A stretch of 64,000 bases of DNA from Aquilaria yunnanensis (taxonomy: Eukaryota > Streptophyta > Magnoliopsida > Malvales > Thymelaeaceae), in assembly GCA_039654915.1 (NCBI GenBank), contig CM077596.1:53690501-53754500 (forward strand). Reading direction: 5' to 3'. This document shows, in pieces, positions 1-15,000 of the stretch (positions within the stretch are counted from its first letter, which is position 1; each line of letters opens with the position of its first letter). The notes beneath the pieces were generated by a model, which saw only the letters and a list, made by a program, of their open reading frames with translations, searched no databases and had not been told where the DNA came from. A program made the translations under genes and the position numbers.

Positions 1-398
1 ATGGACAGTTTAAGACACTATATTTCCAATTACCTTATTTCCCAATTATTTGTTAGGCTTTTGGTTACAAAGACAAACTTGAGAATGATTATCGGAAGTT
101 GACCTGATGAAGCTACAATTGCAAGATGAACTGGTCTGCTGTCTGCAAGAGCACAAGAGGAATAACTTCCAAGAGTGGACAATACCTACTTGGTCAAAGA
201 TTGAAGTTGGTATATTCAGACACGGCACTGAGAGTAAAAAGGGGAATTAGAGACATCAAACATTTTAGTTAGGCTTCAAGAGTCTTAAAGGAATACCATC
301 CTAATATTCAGCACTAGCGCAGTTCTAAGTAAAACCAATAAGCTTAGACAAACTAGTTAATCTTAAGAACTTATAACCATATTGATACGAAATAACAA
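1..398. repeat. Left arm of a 398-bp inverted repeat
   Basis: This stretch is the reverse complement of 2638-3035. Paired positions sum to 3036 over the whole length, so there is no net insertion or deletion, and only scattered mismatches are visible. The arm starts at the first base of the window, so the true outer end and any target duplication are out of view. The long arms and gene-like spacer suggest a foldback or long-TIR DNA transposon. A simple inverted duplication would look the same. Confidence 0.9.
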
Positions 399-2637
399 GG
401 CTCGAACCACTGGGTTGATTAGCCCAGACAATGGAGCTCAATTTGAGCTTGATAACAAGCTTGACTTGAGCCCAATAACAAGCTCGATACGAAGAATCTA
501 TTAAATTCACAAGGAAAAAAAAATAATTTACATGATCAAGACACATCCCACCAAGCACACAACCAAGGAAGTTCATCCAAGTTAAATTATACAAAGTCAC
601 AAACAACCAAGTTTATAAACTATTCAACATCAACAGATTATAAAAATTCATAGTTTCAAAAGTTCAATGCTCTGTGTCCAAAAAAGTAAAAAGTGTTTCA
701 GTGCAGGTTTGCAGTGGCTATTGGAAGAACAGGAGGTAGTTGAACCACAACCAAAATTAGAATCATAAAGAAAAGAATGCATACTCACAGTAGGTTTCCT
801 CACCTACAACTATGTCATAGCTTTCACCTGTTGTGCTTTTCCAATATTTGTGAACCTTGCTGGTCAATAGAGACAAATGTATTAAAATCCATGAAATGCA
901 TAAAAACAAATCATTGAAAAAATAACTAAAATGATGTCAATGAGCATAGCGCTGCATAATCCATGCTCATTTCTGAAATGCTCCTCTCCCCATGTCCTTG
1001 ACCAACCTGTAGCAAGTAAACATAAATATATCATATCATAAAGCTCCATCTGCCAATAAATTTTAAAGTTATAGGAACTCCTAAAGAAAGGCTCTAGGCA
1101 AAAGCCAATGTGGCACACTGACAAGTTCAACACTTGGCACCAACCACATATTTGCCAACACATTTACAAACAACAATAGCATTGACTTGTTCATTGTACA
1201 GAACAAAAGCTTGTCAAATATAAGAGCTTCATTTTTAATACTAAGCACGTTGATATATAGGGTAAATTGAGTTCAAACTCCATTAACAAAATCATGTCAA
1301 ATAACACAAAATACAAATTCAAAAACGTGATATACTTTGTTAGATATGCTTTCCAAGGCAAAAAGATAAATAGCTTTCCTTTAATTGGCTAGCCATATAA
1401 TCTGATTACTAATTCTACAACTAAAGAAAACACCAAACAAGAACTTCGGTACTTGATGGTACTATTCGAATCATGTTCTTGAGCAGGGCTACTTTGCAAT
1501 TATAATATTCCAAACTCAAAAGATAAAATAGAAAAGCAGGAAAAGGAAACTAATACGAAGTTAATTTTGAAAACAAGAGAATGGAACCAGACAACTTCGA
1601 TGTAGTTGAACACTGATAGACACAAAAAGTGTGTTCCACCTCACTCCGAACTAGCGATTGAACATAGAAAAGCAAGGGAAAAGCCATGTGTAATATACAA
1701 CTATATTTCATTAATAAGTTAGTTCCCTATTCATTCATTTATATTGTTATCGGCATTAATACAGGGTGAAAAAGATTATTCTAGATATCATAGAAATAAA
1801 ATGTATCAGATTCAAGATCCGGATAATATGATTTATGAAAAGTTCTAAAGACTGCAGCCAAGACTAGTGGATTCATATGCTACCTCTCCATCAATTTAGA
1901 ATATGCAAATTCAAAAATTTGATTCTCTCTTATTCCATTTTAATTGGGTACCGACAAGCACAACATGCGATTCTACTTCCGTGAGATAAATGGTAGTGCA
2001 TGTAAAAAGGTAATGGTAGCTCATGTTTACCGTGATGAGCCTCTAATTTGTTTTTGGTGAGCTGCGATTGACGGGAGACGAGCTACAAATCCGGAGGCGA
2101 TAGCGGTGCCGACGGGAATTGGGTTGCTGCGGGTGGATGGGTGAGTTGCCAACTTGCGACGACTGCTGGTGCTTGTGAGTTGTGGTGGCCTGGCCGCTCC
2201 ACTGATGCGACTATTCGAGTGAGCCAAGGGAGACAAAGATGCTGGACCACCGCGGAAATTCGAAGCCTAAATCCACAATTCACCCCCAAACTTTGCTGAG
2301 TCGAGCACTTGTTTATGAGGCTCATTGAGCTCGAGCTCATCCCAATATTAAATGAGCCGAACTTGAGCCTGGCCTATTTGAGCACGGTTCAGCTTCCTTC
2401 CACCCCTTCTAGACCATAAACTTAAACAACTTATCATGGAACTCATGAGTTTATTCACAACTGGGTCAGCCTTTAATTTGACATGAAATTCTTGATTGTT
2501 CTTACACGTTTAGCAACCTTGGATTTGTGTTCCTCTCAAAATCAGAAGGATGCAAAATTGATTTTTTTTTGCAACTGAAAAAGGGATAAGCGTCCAGCAA
2601 GCTCATACCAGCCATACAAGTTATGAACATTCTGTGA
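399..2637. other. Spacer between inverted-repeat arms
   Basis: Mostly AT-rich sequence without a recognisable gene. Near both inner edges (about 400-490 and 2290-2400) there are stretches rich in GAGCTC/GAGCTTG words, a texture also seen after the LINE tail at 32.97 kb. A GC-rich island at about 2030-2290 stands out and is listed separately. I see no transposase. Confidence 0.5.
2031..2273 (-). pseudogene. Possible first-exon fragment, transit-peptide-like
   Basis: On the minus strand a GC-rich open stretch of about 80 codons is rich in Ser, Arg, Ala, Thr and Pro with almost no acidic residues, as in plastid or mitochondrial targeting peptides. It ends at CACG followed by GTAAAC, a plausible splice donor at 2031/2030. 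There is no ATG at a convincing place and I do not recognise a mature protein. It may be a gene fragment carried between the inverted-repeat arms, or simply a GC-rich relic. Confidence 0.25.
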
Positions 2638-3035
2638 TTGTTATTTCGTATCAATATGGTTATAAGTTCTTAAGATTGACTAGTTTGTCTAAGCTTATTG
2701 GTTTTACTTAGAACTGCGCTAGTGCTGAATATTAGGATGGTATTCCTTTAAGACTCTTGAAGCCTAACTAAAATGTTTGATGTCTCCAATTCCCCTTTTT
2801 ACTCTCAGTGCCGTGTCTGAATATACCAACTTCAATCTTTGACCAAGCAGGTATTGTCCACTCTTGCAAGTTATTCCTCTTGTGCTCTTGCAGACAGCAG
2901 ACCAGTTCATCTTGCAATTGTAGCTTCATTAGGTCAACTTCCAATAATCATTCTCAAGTTTGTCTTTGTAACCAAAAGCCTAACAAATAATTGGGAAATA
3001 AGGTAATTGGAAATATAGTGTCTTAAACTGTCCAT
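2638..3035. repeat. Right arm of the 398-bp inverted repeat
   Basis: Reverse complement of 1-398. Immediately outside it (3036 onwards, CGGCCTGAAAGG) unrelated sequence begins within view of this arm, but the matching left flank lies outside the window, so the exact end cannot be fixed. The TAD2-like gene starts only 90 bases to its right. Confidence 0.9.
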
Positions 3036-3125
3036 CGGCCTGAAAGGTAATTTAACATTTTACTGCTTTCTCTGATTTCTTTTTATGTTTTACAGGTTCA
3101 TCTCATTTGTCTCAATTTTGTTTCT

Positions 3126-5970
<2,845 letters not shown>

Positions 5971-6657
5971 GTTTGTCACTGCCTAATGATTTACATTTTG
6001 TGTTCATGGCACTGATATAAACTTCTAGTTTTACTTCCATCGTCTGGTCGAACTTGTTATGCTGAAATGTCTTTCTACAGACTGCAAAATTATTTGAAAT
6101 ACACTTTATTGTCCTCAAGGTTTCCTCACCTAGAAAAGTGTGAGTTTATGGAAGTATCTTTCTGCCATTCATCGTTTGTGTTTTTGAAATAAAGGAACAT
6201 CTTAATCTGCTTAGACTGGACTTCTATACTATAGTAAAAAGAAGATTCTATTATTCTACCTCTGCCTCATTCATTGACTGGTTTCAGCAAGGAAATCTCC
6301 TCTTTTCTATTTTTTCTTTCAGTAGTTGTTATAATGGTTAATCATTATAAGCACTCCCGTGCACATAAGCACAAAAATATACCAACACTTTTGATTATGA
6401 CAACATTTTGCTGCCATTGAGAACTAACTAGTGTACAAATAGCAAAAGGCAATAGCATGAAAAGAGAGAAGGAAGACAAAACTAATCAATGGTAAAAAAA
6501 CATTTACATATAATTGAAAGCTTATGACTTCTCCTACTGAACCATAATTTTTCTGATAAATAAATGAACCTTCTTAAAACAGAAATGAGGATTAAAAATG
6601 ACCAACCTTAGAGATTACAGAATGTATTGGAGCGAAAAGTATTGGAGCACAGCACAG

Positions 6658-6996
6658 CTTGCTGAAGTTGCAGGCTGAATCTTCTCAATCCCCCTGGTCT
6701 ATCAGATGGGAACTAGGAGCATGCTGGGTGCAACATTTGCAAAATCAAGCTTCAGGGAAAGCTGATAATAAGAAAAATGAAGATGCTAAGCTTGAGCCTG
6801 CTGTGAAGGTTCTTGGAAAGCAAGGTGCATTGCTAAAGGGGATAAAAATGAAAATAAATACCAGAAGCGCTAAAACTGAACAAGGTAAATAGATTTTTTC
6901 AGGTCAAAGTCTTGACATGAAAAAGAAGTCAGATTTCAGTAATCAAAAAGACATGGAGAAGCAAGATGAGGAATTGGAAATGATGTGGAAAAACCT
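6658..6996 (+). pseudogene. REC/FMT (clustered-mitochondria family) two-exon fragment
   Basis: Two exons of a plant REDUCED CHLOROPLAST COVERAGE / FRIENDLY (CLU-family) protein, large cytosolic proteins tied to organelle volume or distribution. Exon a (6658-6884) contains SPWSIRWELGACWVQHLQNQ and the following Lys/Glu-rich linker with LGKQGALLK. Exon b (6903-6996) contains QDEELEMMWK. Both open in one phase, and splice signals are intact: AG before 6658, GTAAAT after 6884, TTTTTCAG before 6903, CT/GTAAGG after 6996. The family protein has well over a thousand residues, so this is a small internal piece (about 107 codons). No other exons are recognisable between TAD2 and 8.5 kb. The fragment was probably copied as genomic DNA, since its intron is present. 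Confidence 0.8.
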
Positions 6997-8554
6997 GTAA
7001 GGTGTTTCAAACAAACGTAGCTAATAATCTCATATTTTCAGCAGCTTTTCTTTTCCTCAGTAATTCAGTATTAACCCTGAATGTTCTTAGCCACAAAGCT
7101 GAGTAGAAAAACGTAAAGGCTTTGAATGATATCATTTCCATAGGTACATAAGTTACAAAAGAGTTCCAACTTCAAACTTATTCATGCCATACCAAAAGAA
7201 AAAAAGTCTTACTGAATCAACTGGCAATAAACAAGCCAAATTATTGTAAGAAGGGCACATACCTATTGCAAGGACCCCAGCTATTCAAGTATTTTTCCAC
7301 TTAGCTGATCACAACAGAGCTGTAGAACAAACAGAAAAAAATTACTGACTTTTGTTTATTTAATGTTACTAATTGGTGTGGCAAAGCGAAAAAGTTTTTT
7401 ATACCTTTTAGTTTCAGACTTTCAGTAGAATGACACTAAACAAGACCGAACAAAAGCTCTAGAACTGTAGAAAGCAATAATTAAAAGAGGATGGGTTGGT
7501 TACTAACCGATGAATCTGCAGAGAGTTTGAGAACTTTAAGGGAAAGAAAGGGCAACTCCTTGATCACATGAAGCATTTACATGTACACAAGAAGCTGTAT
7601 GCCGAAAAATGAGAACACCGGATGAAATATGTGAAACTTGAATTAGCAAGGATAAACTGCATATTCTAGAATTATTGTTGAATATTTCGTAAGAGCAATT
7701 CGCTTACAGAGCCAAGAAATGTCAAAAGAAGCATAATGGCAGAAACTTCAATAAGAGCAATTCGCCTGTACAAGCATAAACATGTCAGCAGAAAATACTT
7801 GGAAGCACAAAACAGTGAGAAAACTGGATTACCCATTTTCCCTTGCTTACACAGAATCTAGGAGATCTTGGAAGCACACAATCGTTTTGGTTTCCAAGAG
7901 ACTTAAATGACAATAAAATTGAACAAAGATGCGGAACTTGACATTTTAGCATATTATTGTTTGAGAGGTTGTCTTCTTCCACAGTTTCACATGTAAGAGC
8001 TCCTTGGAAAATGGGAGCATACTCAACATACCAATTGAAGCTTCAGAGGAAGATAACCTGTTAAACAGCAATATACTAAATCGCCAAGTTTGTCTTCTTT
8101 GTTAATGTTATTGTCATTTAAGCTCCTGAAGAACCAAAAAGAACATTTTCATCAATTAGAGGGCTTTATGTATCCTAGTTTACAAAGTTTGGGGGCTGAG
8201 TTGCCCCGAGTAATAGTTAAAGGGATCAAGTGTCCGAGTTAACAAATTTTGGGGGTGAATTAAGGATTTATGCCAACTTAGAATTAGGAAATAAGGGTTT
8301 ATTAAAATATTAATGTTATTTATTATATTAATATAATATTAGGTTCATTAAGAGTTTGAGCAGAACTTAGTTTTTCCAAGTATCATGTTGACATAAAGGT
8401 GAAAATTCTCGGCAAAATATCAAAGTAGCCAGTTACAAGTGTTTATTGTGGTGCAAATAGAAGGCACAGACACACTACATGGTGGAACTAAATCCCCGTT
8501 GCTCATTGCCTTAGTTGTGAGTAAGGGATTTTAATGAAAATTTGCATTTGTTGG
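6997..8554. other. Gene-free AT-rich stretch
   Basis: No exon, RNA gene or repeat end could be supported here on either strand. Short open frames are present but have no recognisable motif. The last 60 bases may belong to the LINE that is certain from 8555, whose 5' edge I cannot place. Confidence 0.5.
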
Positions 8555-8632
8555 AGCAGTGATATGGTGGCGTCTTGACAGGGCAGTGGCATCAAGCGGA
8601 TGGAGGCAAGCTTTTCTAGATGCTTGGGTTGT
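8555..8632 (+). mobile_element. L1-type LINE, part 1 (endonuclease C-terminal end)
   Basis: The plus strand reads RLDRAVASSGW followed by RQAF, the conserved end of the apurinic-like endonuclease domain of plant L1-type LINEs (family pattern RLDRA..W). Reading continues after the gypsy insertion at 22294 with a segment containing SNH, the counterpart of the family's SDH motif. Bases 8628-8632 (GTTGT) are the left copy of the gypsy target duplication. The 5' part of the LINE is absent or unrecognisable, as is common for 5'-truncated LINEs. Confidence 0.75.
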
Positions 8633-11600
8633 TAACATGGCCGCTCTCAACCCTACCCAGGAAGCTTGTGAGAACAAATCTCACGGTGGTTGCAATTGGC
8701 TAGCTATATATGTACGCAAATTAAAACTTTATGAAACTAGTTGATTAACCTTGAAAATGAAAGATGCATGCTCATTTAGCTTTGACTTGAGTACATGGAA
8801 ACCATAAAACATTCACATGGCCAAGGCACTTTTTCATAAAAATAAAGTTCAAAAGGCAAAGCATACATAATCAACATTTGTATTATCATTACTATACATA
8901 ATAACAATGTGAGGGCATCCAACAAAAGTAGACTAAGGCCCCTCACCCAAGACCAACCCTAGAGTCTAAAGCTCCAAACATAGACACAGGAGGCAACTAG
9001 GCATACAACATATATAAGCCTCTTCTGAGATCTTCCTAACTGACTCCCACCTTGGAGATGAGTCCTAATGGTGAGTTGTAAAAGTTTATCCATGTATTGC
9101 TATCCTCTATGGCTAAGAAAAATACTATAGTTAGTACTGTTACTTCACTGACAAGTAACTAAGAAAACTAGAATCATAAAGATTCTCATAACAATATACC
9201 TGCAACAAAAGACTACTGCAACAACCCTCAGTGATTGTCGGGCTCAACATGGTCAGAATCTGCACAACATAAGATAAGGGAGTAAGAATTTATAATTCTC
9301 AACAAGGGATATTCACCTACAAGGAAAATGTTAAGGCCAACATATATATTATCATATGTAATCTGATATGAACTCACACAGCGTGAGGCTAAACTTATGC
9401 ACATATGTTTCAGTCCCTTAGGACTTGTCCTCTACCTAGTCCTTAAACTACAAGGCAAAGCCTTGTATACTAGTAGGCATTGCTTACTAGCCTAACTAGT
9501 GAAGTTCATCACTAGTTGGATTGAAAGTTCCTAGGTCCCGTAAAACCCACTAGATGTACTAAGGTTTCCTTATCAAGACTTTAAACCCAAAGGTACAACT
9601 AAGGTCTTGATGGTACTAAACCTTCCACCTCTTCTAATGGTATATAATTGTTGCCTTTTAACTAGTTTTTTCATGAAGTGCACTTACCATCCAAGAACTA
9701 TGAGAAAACCCCTAGATTATGAGAGAGTTTTGGCAGTTCTGGAGTGCCATTGTATATTTACAACCCTTAGACACCCCTAGGACCCTCCCGGATCTCCCCC
9801 GGATCCTCCAACAAAAAGTCAAGTTTGTTCGCAAAACAGGCCATTAGGGTTGCAATGCCCTGGCATTGTAGCGCCATAAGCTTTTCATTCAAATGATTTT
9901 GGAAGTATGTCCTGGGTGCCGCGACACCAGTGCCATGCTGTGTGCTGGGTGCTGCAGCACTGATGGCGCCATAGCACCAAGGACACGACCCCTAGTTCCA
10001 AGAAAAGCCTCATAAGCCTCTTAGGAGACTTCCTATGGCCTCTAAGCCAACTTTGTGATGCGGTCCAGTTAGGCGGAGCCAGCATCTCCACTGTGTCCAG
10101 TGGTGAGGGCAGCAGGGGGTCCTGGAGCTGCAGGCTAGTGCAGAAGAAAGATTGGTGTCCTGGGTGGATCACCTTGGGTGAGATGGCCGGCAGCTTCTTG
10201 GTCCCATGATAGGGCGACGACGGGAAGGACCTCTGGCGTGGGAGAGAGCCCGGAGCGGTGGTGCTTCAGGGAGACCTGGTTGAAACACTCAGAAAAAAGG
10301 AGTTAGGAGGCCCCCGGGGTGGTTTTCCGGGGGGGAACCTCCGACACCCATGTCAGTGCCCTTAGAGAAAGATGCGTAGTAATAAGGACAAGAAAAGCTT
10401 ACCTGGCGGAGATCCTTCTGGGGGCTGAAGGGAGGGTATTCAGGCAGAGAGAAGAGAGCGTCCTCTATTTTTAAGCCTCTCTGTCCCCTTTTCTCTCGAG
10501 AAGAAAGCCGAGCCCCCTGGGGTGGTCTGGGTTCCAACCCCCCCTTGCATGTTGTCATTTCCCTTGTATAAAAGGAAGGGGATGACCCCTTCAGATGGTG
10601 ACACGTGTACGGCACGTGTATGGTCGAATGACGGTCGTACTTCTGGGCGTAGAGGTCCTTAGTCGTCTACAGGCTCCTCGGGCCACGAGCCGTAGTAGGT
10701 GTAGCCCTGTGTGACAGGACGCTAGACTGCGACGGCGTGCCAGAGCGTGCTTGGAGGTGGTGTGCCAAAGCGTGCCTGGAGGTGGCGTGCCATAGCGTAT
10801 CTGGAGGTGGCATGTTAGAGCGTATCTGAGATGTATGTGAGCAGAGTGTCAGAGACTCCTTGATGGCTCTTGCCGTACAACCGAGGTCCCTATGGTTGAT
10901 GTCTCACTTCTAGGTGAGGGGCCTTTTCCCAGAGTCAGGCTGGAACTTCGGTGTTTCCGCCTTCGGGGGGCTTTCTCCCGCAGAGGGTGGTTGGTCTTTT
11001 TCCCCGAAGGTGGTTCGGTCGCCTTCCCGAAGGAGGCGATACGCTAGTTCCCGAAGTTGGGATTGGTGGGCTGCCGAGGTCGTGTTCCTCAGGTGTATGT
11101 CTTCCTTCACTCCGGAGTCCTTTCCAAGGTCGTACGCCTCAGGTGTCTAGCTCCCTCTTTCCCGTGGTCGGTAGGTGATCAGGGCGATAGCACTTCAGCT
11201 ATCACGTTGGACGTATCCAATCATCATATACCTGTAAAACAACTTGCGTGTGCCACAATTACACCATTGTAAACATCCTATGAAGCATCAAAGCATCACA
11301 CAAACCACAAATCTAAGCCTAGTCCACCATAAACATAATTGCCCTCAATCAATGCTATTCACAAAACTACTTGACTTCGTCAAGCAACAACACTCAAATA
11401 GCATCAATTGAACATAAAACCTTAAATCCCTTACCTTAATTTTAAGTAACAAGCAAGGATTATGCAACTCTTTATGAAGAACAAAGTTCCACAAGTTTCT
11501 ACCTAAGTTCCAAGCAAACCAATGCAAATGACACCAAATTACCAACTACTAACCAAAACCAAAGCTTCAAATCAACAAACAAACATGAAACAAGAAAGAA

Positions 11601-12201
11601 TTCAAGGTTACCTCTCGCCAACAATAAGAACCCAACTAGAAAATGTGGAAAACACTTCCAAAACCAAGAAATAAGCTTGAAACAAGTTGTCCAAAGCTTA
11701 TACACCATTTGAGTCTTCAAATCCCACATAGAACTTTGTTTTTGACCAAGAATTGAAGGAGAAATAGAGAGAGGAAGAAGGAACTTGGGTTTGGCTGGGG
11801 AAATAGGAATAGTGGCATCTAGGAACACTTAACTAAGTTTTAAACCTCATTTTCCAGCAAGTCCCCAAAGTTTCTTAAGTTTGCCAAACAAAACACTTCC
11901 CAAAATAGTAGTTCTAAGTCAAAACATGGTCAAAACTTGTTTGCTTTGGTTAATTTTGGGTTTAAGACAATGGTTAGGTTTCTAAAACTCAATTTTAACT
12001 CTCGGGACACAGCCCGACAGTTCAGGATGCAAAAATTATCATTTTGTCCCAACCTCTTTTGATGCCATAAACTACTCGAAACTTACTGAACCTTGTCCAA
12101 AATACTTAATCTTGCGTAGTTAACTTGAAATAAGGCATTAAACTATACATTTAACTAATTTACCTCCCTCATATGAGTTGTCCACTAGGAGGGCCATAAC
12201 A
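8633..12201 (-). repeat. 3' LTR of the gypsy element (contains a solo LTR)
   Basis: Homologous to 17021-22293. On the minus strand it begins TGTTATGGCC (ending at 12201) and ends CCATGTTA at 8633. Purine-rich minus-strand sequence (GAAGGATGAGAGAA) just before 12201 fits a polypurine tract. The stretch 10056-11204 is absent from the other LTR and is a separate insertion. Confidence 0.92.
10056..11204. mobile_element. Solo LTR, 1149 bp, inside the gypsy 3' LTR
   Basis: Starts TGATGCGG and ends GCTATCA, so it has TG...CA ends. It is flanked by CTTTG (10051-10055) and CGTTG (11205-11209), a 5-bp duplication with one mismatch. The empty site is visible in the sister LTR near 21295-21305 (AACTTTGGAC). 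It is much more GC-rich than its surroundings. The same LTR family occurs at 40841-44391, where it shares the CAGCATCTCC start region, the CCGGGG...CCTCCGAC block and the GGCTATCA end. Confidence 0.9.
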
Positions 12202-12299
12202 TTCTCTCATCCTTCTTGAATTTAGTGCCCCAAATTCTATTGCAACTAAGGGAACTCACAAGGATACCTTTTCAGCATATCCTACTCCATCTCCCAAAT

Positions 12300-13480
12300 A
12301 GCTTCCACTTTACTATGGTTTGACCAAAGGATCTTAACCATTAGAATCCACTTGGTTTAGAGTTTCCTAACTTGCCTATTAAGGATCTTGATGGGCCTCT
12401 CCTTGTAGGTCAAGTCCTCCCGGATGCGAACCACTGATGGGTTAACTATTTGTTCCGGATCAACTATGCACTTCCTTAGAAGATTAACGTGAAAAACGTT
12501 GTGTACTTGGGACAAGTTGGGTGGTAATGCTAATTGACATGCAACTTTCCCTACTTTCTCCAGTATCTCACAAGGTCCAATATACCTAGGGGCCAACTTA
12601 CCCCTCTGCTCAAACCGGGATACTCCCTTAATAGGAGATGCTTTGAAAAGTACTTTATCACCAACTTCAAAACTCAAATCTCGTCTCCTTAATATTGCAA
12701 ACTTAGTTTGTTGGTCGTTTACTATTCTAATTCATTTCTGGATCAATCTAATCTTAGCCGTTGTGCCAGCTATGATCTCAGGACCGACAACTACCTTATC
12801 CATAGGGTCAGCCCAACAATGGGGCATCATGCATCGCCTATCATACAAAGCCTTGTATGGTGCCATTCCTATAGTAGTTTGATGACTATTATTGTAAGCA
12901 AACTGAATAAGTTGCAAGTATTGATCCCAATCACCTCTAAAGTCTATGGCATACATACGTAACATGTTTTCCAAGGTTTGTATCACTCTTTCAAACTGCC
13001 CGTCAGTTTAAGGATGGAATGCAATACTAAGACTAACCTTACTTCCTAACGCCTCTTGGAAAGCATTCCAAAACCTTGAGATAAACTAGGGATCCCTATC
13101 AGATATGATTTGATCTGATATGCCATGCAACATTATGATCTCCTTAATATACAACTGAGCTAACCTCTCGAATGTATAGGTAATCTTTCTGGACATGAAG
13201 TGCGCCGATTTAGTCAACCTATCAACCACTACCCAAATTGCATCATGCTGACTTCGGGTATTTGGTAACCTCACTAGGAAATCTATTATGATGGATCCCC
13301 ATTTCCTTTCTAGGAGAGGTAAACTTTGGAGAGTACCTACCGGCTTCTGATGCTTAGCCTTTACCATTTGACATGTCAAACACTTAGCCACATGTCCAAT
13401 TACATCCCTCTTCATTCCTAACCACCAAAAGTGTGTCCTCAAGTCATGGTACATCTTACTAACACCAAGATGAATACTTA
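12300..13480 (-). pseudogene. Gypsy integrase and chromodomain-like tail, degenerate
   Basis: Minus strand. The zinc-binding part includes MYHDLR, FWW and CLTCQ (about 13350-13454). The core has DRLTKSAHF and IISDRDP, then TDGQFERVIQTLE with the catalytic Glu (about 12960-13010). The C-terminal part (12357-12677) has the RYIGPCEIL and QVHNVFHVNLLRK motifs usual for gypsy integrases. Beyond a stop, about 12270-12360 reads VKILWSNH and VEAIWE, the chromodomain signature of chromoviruses. In-frame stops break it at several places, so it cannot be translated as one protein. Confidence 0.88.
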
Positions 13481-15000
13481 GCCTACTACTATATGCCTTT
13501 TGTAAGACTTGCTACCTAAGTCCATCTACATTTGGCACATAGAGTTGATCCCCATGGTGTAGCATCCCATCCTTACAACGAAACTCTTTCCTCATGGCAC
13601 CAAGTATCTCCTCTCAAGAAATCTTCTTCAACAATGGACCCTTACTTTGAGCCTCATTGACCGTAGTTAGCCATGCTAACTAAATCTTCAAAGCGTAGAC
13701 TAAGGACCTTTCTCGGTCTTGCCAAAACTCATGTAAGGTGGAGAAACAATCCCCCAATGTTCTTCCCGAGGAACTTGAAACCTGATCCTTAAATAGGACC
13801 ACTCTCGTGTACTTCTGACTAAAAGCATTTGCCACCACATTTTTTTTCCCACACAGTACTCAATTGAGCAATTGTAATCTTCTATGTATTCAATCCATCA
13901 ACATTGCCTCATGTTCAGCTCCTTCTAAGTGAACAAGTATTTCAAACTTTTATGGTCAGTGAAAGTCCTAAATGATCTTCTCACCAAGTAATGCCTCCAA
14001 AGCTTAAGTGCAAAGACTACTGCCACTGGCTCAAGATCATGAATTGGGTAGTTCAACTCATTAGGCCCCAACTGCCTTGAGCCATGGGCAATCACCTGAT
14101 TTTCCTACATTAATGCACTCCCCAAACTAGAACCTGATGCATCTGTGTACACTGTAAAAACCTTGTTCGGGTTTGGCAGAATAAGTATCGGTGCACTTGT
14201 CAACCTTTTCTTCAACTACAAGTAAGCCTCCTCACACTTCGGTGTCCATTCAAAATTTTGAGCTTTCTTAGTCAAGGCTATCAACGGTGTTGCTATCATA
14301 GAGAATTTTTCTATGAACCTCCTGTAGTAGCCTACTAAGCCTAAGAAGCTCCGTATCTTCGTAACTATAGTTGTTCTCTTCCACTCGACTACCACCTGAA
14401 CCTTCTCGGGATCAACCCACAACCTTTGGGGACTAATGATGTGTTCCAAAAAACATATCCTCTTGGACCAAAACTCACACTTGGACAACTTTGCATAGTA
14501 TTGATTATCCTTCAGCACTTGCAAAATTGTCCTAAGTTGCTCCTCATGCTCTTAGGCAGACTGTGAGTATACCAAGATATCATCAAGGAAGACTTCAACA
14601 AACCGATCAAAGAATGGTCTGAAGATCCTATTCATGGTTTTCATGAATACTTTGGGGCATTTGTCACACCAAACGGCATAACTGTATACTCATAGTGCCC
14701 GTATCTTGTCCTGAAGGCGATCTTCGAGATATCTTCCTCCTTAACTCTAATCTGGAAGTATCCAAACCGGAAGTCAATCCTGGAGAACACCTTCGCTCCC
14801 CTCAGTCTATCAAACAGATCATTGATCCTAGGAAGTGGATATTTATTCTTGACTGTTACTGTATTCAACTTTTTGTAGTCAATGCACAACCTCAAAGTTC
14901 CATTTTTCTTCTTTACAAACAACACCGAGGCTCCCTATGGTGACACAGTAGGCCTTATAAAGCCTTTCTCTAGCAGTTCTTCCAACTACTTCTTCAGCTC
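13481..15000 (-). pseudogene. Gypsy reverse transcriptase and RNase H, degenerate
   Basis: Minus strand. The RT begins about 14925 with FVKKKNG and [11 protein letters not shown], continues with [14 protein letters not shown] and [10 protein letters not shown], and then, after frame breaks, FLDDILVYS (about 14570, the YxDD box as LDD). FLGLVGYYRRFIEKF lies at about 14290-14360. The RNase H stretch (about 13600-14200) is heavily damaged and recognised mainly by position between RT and integrase. The enzyme would copy element RNA into cDNA; this copy is dead. Confidence 0.85.

Noticed and set aside
10289..11272. Overlapping open frames on both strands in GC-rich sequence
   Set aside because: The GC-rich 1149-bp solo LTR keeps chance frames open; none shows a domain.
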